From: DATJIG01 sp050260515
GTDB lineage: Bacteria; Pseudomonadota; Alphaproteobacteria; SMXQ01
Direction: 5' to 3'
DNA: 64,000 nucleotides
Assembly: GCA_050260515.1 (NCBI GenBank)
Contig: JBLNCI010000009.1
Location: 95,440-159,439, forward strand
Under the pieces are notes generated by a model that saw nothing but the letters and a program-made list of their open reading frames with translations, had not been told where the DNA came from and ran no database searches. Of this stretch, positions 61,229 through 64,000 are shown piece after piece (positions within the stretch are counted from its first letter, which is position 1; the number at the start of each line of letters is the position of its first letter). Both the position numbers and the translations under genes were made by a program.

Positions 61229-61392
61229 TGGAAGCGCGGTCAAGCTGTCGATCACCCACACCATCGACCACGACCCGTCGAAGGTGATCGAGGCAGTGTC
61301 CGGCGGGTGGCCGAGGGTCATCTCCCAACTTCAAGTCGCTGCTGGAGACCGGCTCGGCCGTTCTGCTGGACCCCTATCCCGCGAGCGCCTAG
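61229..61392 (+). pseudogene. C-terminal remnant of an SRPBCC (AHSA1-type) gene with a frameshift
   Basis: Reading plus-strand frames, a stretch encoding SITHTIDHDPSKVIEAVSGG and WPRVIS switches frame near 61320-61327 (one or two bases) and continues NFKSLLETGSAVLLDPYP to a stop at 61390-61392. This looks like the SRPBCC C-terminus GWP-xVLSNLKSLLETG. The upstream part of the gene is missing, and a terminator sits just before it. The stop overlaps that of the minus-strand gene. It is recognised from memory of the family. Confidence 0.45.
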
Positions 61393-63035
61393 TCCATCGG
61401 CTCGACCTTGATGATCGACCCCGAATGGTTGTTGCCGACCCACACCGTCGCCGGCGACGTGCGGTCGTCGACGAAGACGCGGCGGATGTTGGTCTTGCGC
61501 GGCAGCGGATAGACGGTCGACGGGCCCGATTTCGCGTCGATGCGGAGGACGCCGTCGCCGTTCATGCCGCCCGACCACAGCTCGTCGTTGCGGTCGATCA
61601 CCGCGTCGTAGGGCGCGAAGTGATCCGGCGCCGGCCACTCCTTCATCTCGAGCGTCGCGATGTCGAACAGCCCGACCTTGCCGCCGACGAACTCGCCGAA
61701 GGCGATCCGTCCCTTGTCGTCCATCGACCCGCGGCGCGGACGCGAGCCCTTGGTCGGCGTCTGGTGGATGGTGATGGCAAGCGTCTTGGCGTCGATGCGG
61801 CCGATGCTCTCGCCCGCGTAGTCGAGATAGAACAGGTTGTTGCCGGCGTCTGTCCTGAGGCCATAGGTCGAGTGCGACGAGCCCTTCGGGAACACGGTGA
61901 AGGGGTCGATGTTCTCGATCTTTCCGCTCGCGAGATCGAGGCGGTAGATGTGGCGCGTGCCGACGTCGCTGAACCACACCTTGCCGTCGACCGACGCGTG
62001 GCGCGGCTCGACCATCGTGAGCTGCGTCCGGTTGTTCTCCCATTCCGCGGGCAGCGTGAAGAACGCGAATGTCTCGGTGCGCGGATCGAACCTCCCGATC
62101 TGCGCCTGGAACATGTTGGCGATCCAGAGCTTCCCGCTGTCGTCGAGCTCGAGGTCGAGCGAGCCCTTCGGCGCGTCCTCCTTGCGGACCGGTATCGGAT
62201 ATTCGGTGACCTTGCCGGTCTTGGGATCGAGACGGCCCAGCACCTGCTCGCCGAAGTTCGACCACCAGACCATGCCGTCGCGATCGACGATCACGTCGTG
62301 AGGCTCGGCGAGCTCGCTCGGCATCATGTACTCGGTGATGACGACGCGGGTCGAGCGGCCGGTGGGACGCGCCGCCGGCTTCAGCGGATACGCCCACTGC
62401 TCGCGCCCGCTCAGGTTGATCGAGGCGAGATAGTCCGCGAGCCGGCGCACCCCGTCGCCACTCGCGGCGCTGGTGCGCTGCCGTTCGCCGAGCGGGAGCT
62501 GCGGTCGCGTCGGCATCGACATCGGCGCGTACTGGTTCATGCGCGGGATGAGCTGCATGAAGCCGTCAGAATCGTAGGTCGATCTGGCGATGCGCTCGAC
62601 CGTGTGGCAGCCGGTGCAGTTGATGAGCTGCCGGCGCTCGGCGGCGTCCGGCATGCTGGCCATCCATTCGGCGTTCGAGAGCTGGCTCGCGACGTCGGAG
62701 GTGGGCGTGAGCGTCAGGTTGACCGCGGCGGTCTTGCCGGCCGTGATCGATGCCGTCGCCGGTCTCGCCAGCGCGTAGCCCCCGGCGCGGACGTCAAGCG
62801 TGTAGCGGCCGGGCGCGATCTTCGTCGCCGGGAAGCGGTAACGTCCCTCGGCATCGCTCACGACGCTGACGCGGATGTTGCCACCGTCCGGGATCGCCGT
62901 GACGACGACTCCTTCCATCGCGCCTCCATCGGCTGAGGCCACGCGGCCCGCGAGCGGCACCGCGTCCTCGGCCACCGCAGCGGACATGGTTGCCAGCATC
63001 GTCGCCGCGGCGACGATGAATGAAAGGGTCTTCAT
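61389..63035 (-). CDS. Exported protein: carboxypeptidase-regulatory-like domain, cytochrome c motif and Vgb-type beta-propeller
   Basis: A 548-residue exported protein. The signal peptide (about 1-22, ending AAVA) is followed by a beta-sandwich regulatory-like domain (about 28-110: AGRVASADGGAMEGVVV, GRYTLDVRAGGY). A heme-attachment motif C140-x2-C143-H144 lies in a short cytochrome-like segment (about 115-210). The rest (about 215-548) is a virginiamycin-B-lyase/streptogramin-lyase propeller with repeated PHDVIVDRDGMVWW, YPIP and GRLDPKTGKV. ATG preceded by GGGAGG. It probably acts in the periplasm as an electron-linked enzyme. The physiological role is unknown. Confidence 0.85.
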   Translation of the reverse strand: MKTLSFIVAAATMLATMSAAVAEDAVPLAGRVASADGGAMEGVVVTAIPDGGNIRVSVVSDAEGRYRFPATKIAPGRYTLDVRAGGYALARPATASITAGKTAAVNLTLTPTSDVASQLSNAEWMASMPDAAERRQLINCTGCHTVERIARSTYDSDGFMQLIPRMNQYAPMSMPTRPQLPLGERQRTSAASGDGVRRLADYLASINLSGREQWAYPLKPAARPTGRSTRVVITEYMMPSELAEPHDVIVDRDGMVWWSNFGEQVLGRLDPKTGKVTEYPIPVRKEDAPKGSLDLELDDSGKLWIANMFQAQIGRFDPRTETFAFFTLPAEWENNRTQLTMVEPRHASVDGKVWFSDVGTRHIYRLDLASGKIENIDPFTVFPKGSSHSTYGLRTDAGNNLFYLDYAGESIGRIDAKTLAITIHQTPTKGSRPRRGSMDDKGRIAFGEFVGGKVGLFDIATLEMKEWPAPDHFAPYDAVIDRNDELWSGGMNGDGVLRIDAKSGPSTVYPLPRKTNIRRVFVDDRTSPATVWVGNNHSGSIIKVEPMD

Positions 63036-63258
63036 GGAGCCTCCCGTCGTTCGATCGGCCGATCGTCGTCGGCCGTTTCGACGATGATACCGCTCCGGCG
63101 AGCGCGGCGCGACGGGGCCGCGCAAGCCTGGGTGCTGCGTCAGGCCCGGCGGAACAAATGCCCGGGAGCGCCGGTTCTAGGTTGTGGAGCCGTTCGGCTC
63201 GCCCCCGCCGTGTCGGCACGCTCGGCCGAGGGGCCGCAAGTTCATCGGAGCGCACGAC

Positions 63259-63462
63259 ATGGCGGACGAAGGTCCCGACGAGACCAAGCTCGCGGAACAG
63301 ATCAACCGGCCCAAGGCGGGCGAACGGGCCGAGCGCCCCGCGGCCGGTCAGGAGAAACCCGGTCGGCAGAAAGACGAGCGCCGCGGCTCCGCGCGCCGCC
63401 CCCTGCACGAGCGCCGCGTGCATCCCGAAAGCGGCGGCCGCGAGCCGGAGCGGGATTACTGA
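63259..63462 (+). CDS. Small charged hypothetical protein
   Basis: A 67-residue hydrophilic open frame (MADEGPDETKLAEQINRPKAG ...) rich in Arg, Glu and Pro. No membrane segment or signal. The start is the first plausible ATG. No ribosome site is obvious and the composition is typical of disordered proteins, so coding is uncertain. No homologue is recognised. Confidence 0.4.
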   Translation: MADEGPDETKLAEQINRPKAGERAERPAAGQEKPGRQKDERRGSARRPLHERRVHPESGGREPERDY

Positions 63463-63537
63463 CGCGCCGGGGTTGCGGCGATTTTTTTCGGGATCTCCGC
63501 CGAGCGCGGTCCCGGGCGCCCATGCGTTCTTCTGTTC

Positions 63538-63630
63538 CGTCATGGCCGGGCTTGTCCCGGCCATCCACGTTCTGTTTTTCCTTACAACGAAGAAGAACGT
63601 GGATGCCCGGCGCAAGGCCGGGCATGACGA
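63538..63630. repeat. REP-like compound palindromic element
   Basis: Two inverted units face each other around a short AT-rich spacer. Left: ATGGCCGGG-CTTGT-CCCGGCCAT (63542-63564) followed by CCACGTTCT. Right: AGAACGTGG then ATGCCCGGC-GCAAG-GCCGGGCAT (63603-63625). Each unit forms its own hairpin, and the whole forms a larger inverted repeat. The type resembles the abundant GGCCGGG intergenic repeats of Bradyrhizobium-like bacteria (from memory). Confidence 0.8.
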
Positions 63631-64000
63631 CAAAGGAACAGCGTTGAAGCGCATCGCCCTCGCGACTTTCAACAGCCCCCTTGCGGCACGTTTCGCGTGC
63701 GCGCATCGTCTCCGCATCGCGACAAGCGAGGGGAGCTATTGCGCAATAGCGCTCTCATTGAAGCGAAGAAGCCGCGAGAGGCCCCCGACAACCGGGACAC
63801 CGGCGCGGTGGATGAGTTGAGAGGCAACGGCGCTTCCCCTTCGGGTCGCGACGCGTTTCTTCTTCGGTACCGATAGTGCCCAGCGTCGCGATCCGCGACC
63901 GAGGAAGCAATCGGCGGCCTTGGCTACGCTTTAAAGGCAGCGTGGCACTCTGCCGACCCTCGTGGAGAAGGTAAAAAGTGGATTTCGCTGATCCGCTGAC
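63631..64000. other. End-of-window stretch with no supportable gene
   Basis: The last 370 bases carry no gene I can defend. GCTATTGCGCAATAGC at 63735-63750 is a perfect 16-base palindrome, possibly a protein-binding site. Short open frames here lack ribosome sites and family resemblance. A gene beginning beyond the right edge cannot be excluded. Confidence 0.5.

Noticed and set aside
1..64000. CRISPR arrays, tRNA or rRNA genes, insertion sequences and prophage genes
   Set aside because: Intergenic spaces were read for repeat-spacer structure, cloverleaf or transposase signatures. None was found.

Overview
The window is GC-rich, densely coding DNA from what looks like an alphaproteobacterium, probably in or near the Hyphomicrobiales. 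The grounds are strongly G/C-biased third codon positions, several orphan Bug/TctC-type receptors, frequent GTG starts, 1-4 base gene overlaps, and a palindromic element at 63538-63630 that resembles the GGCCGGG-type intergenic repeats of Bradyrhizobium relatives (from memory, not searched). I see no tRNA, rRNA, CRISPR array, insertion sequence or phage gene.

Layout. 1-5135: three tandem periplasmic Bug receptors (the first cut by the window edge), a heme-oxygenase-like diiron protein (HDO), a Rieske ferredoxin and an amidohydrolase, closed by a terminator. 5459-7609: a NahE-like hydratase-aldolase diverging from a gentisate-dioxygenase-like bicupin. 7862-17009: an MdtABC-type RND efflux pump with its outer-membrane factor. 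17165-23321: a branched-chain-amino-acid-type ABC importer with fused LivH-LivM, then DctA. 23472-23822: a small exported protein. 23889-33546: an NMT1-type receptor on the minus strand diverging from a long plus-strand train of DapA-like aldolase, gentisate-dioxygenase-like bicupin, second HDO, then cupin, Bug, cupin, Bug, cupin. 33721-47064: a LysR regulator, three VOC-fold proteins (one fused to a Rieske domain), an M24-fold protein without the usual metal ligands, a Rieske ring-hydroxylating oxygenase, a fourth long bicupin, and an iron-type ABC importer with three receptors. 47068-55465: an enolase-superfamily enzyme (minus strand), an SDR, a hybrid histidine kinase whose H-box histidine is glutamine, a split chromate transporter, a class II aldolase, a short MetE-like protein and a sixth Bug receptor. 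55486-61132: a LysR regulator diverging from a third HDO, an SDR, an M29/NicX-like protein, a seventh Bug receptor and a VOC protein. 61229-64000: a decayed SRPBCC fragment, a secreted cytochrome c/beta-propeller fusion, a small charged protein and palindromic repeats.

How it fits together. The region reads as an uptake-and-oxidation island for aromatic or related carboxylic acids: many periplasmic receptors, importers and an exporter surround non-heme iron oxygenases (HDO, cupin, Rieske, VOC) and pyruvate-type aldolases. Three separate HDO loci each carry Bug receptors and other oxidative or lyase enzymes, which suggests a repeatedly recruited module. Two loci carrying an aldolase plus a gentisate-dioxygenase-like cupin share a matching inverted-repeat candidate operator. 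No substrate can be assigned from sequence alone, and neither a ferredoxin reductase nor the TctA/TctB membrane subunits are present in the window.
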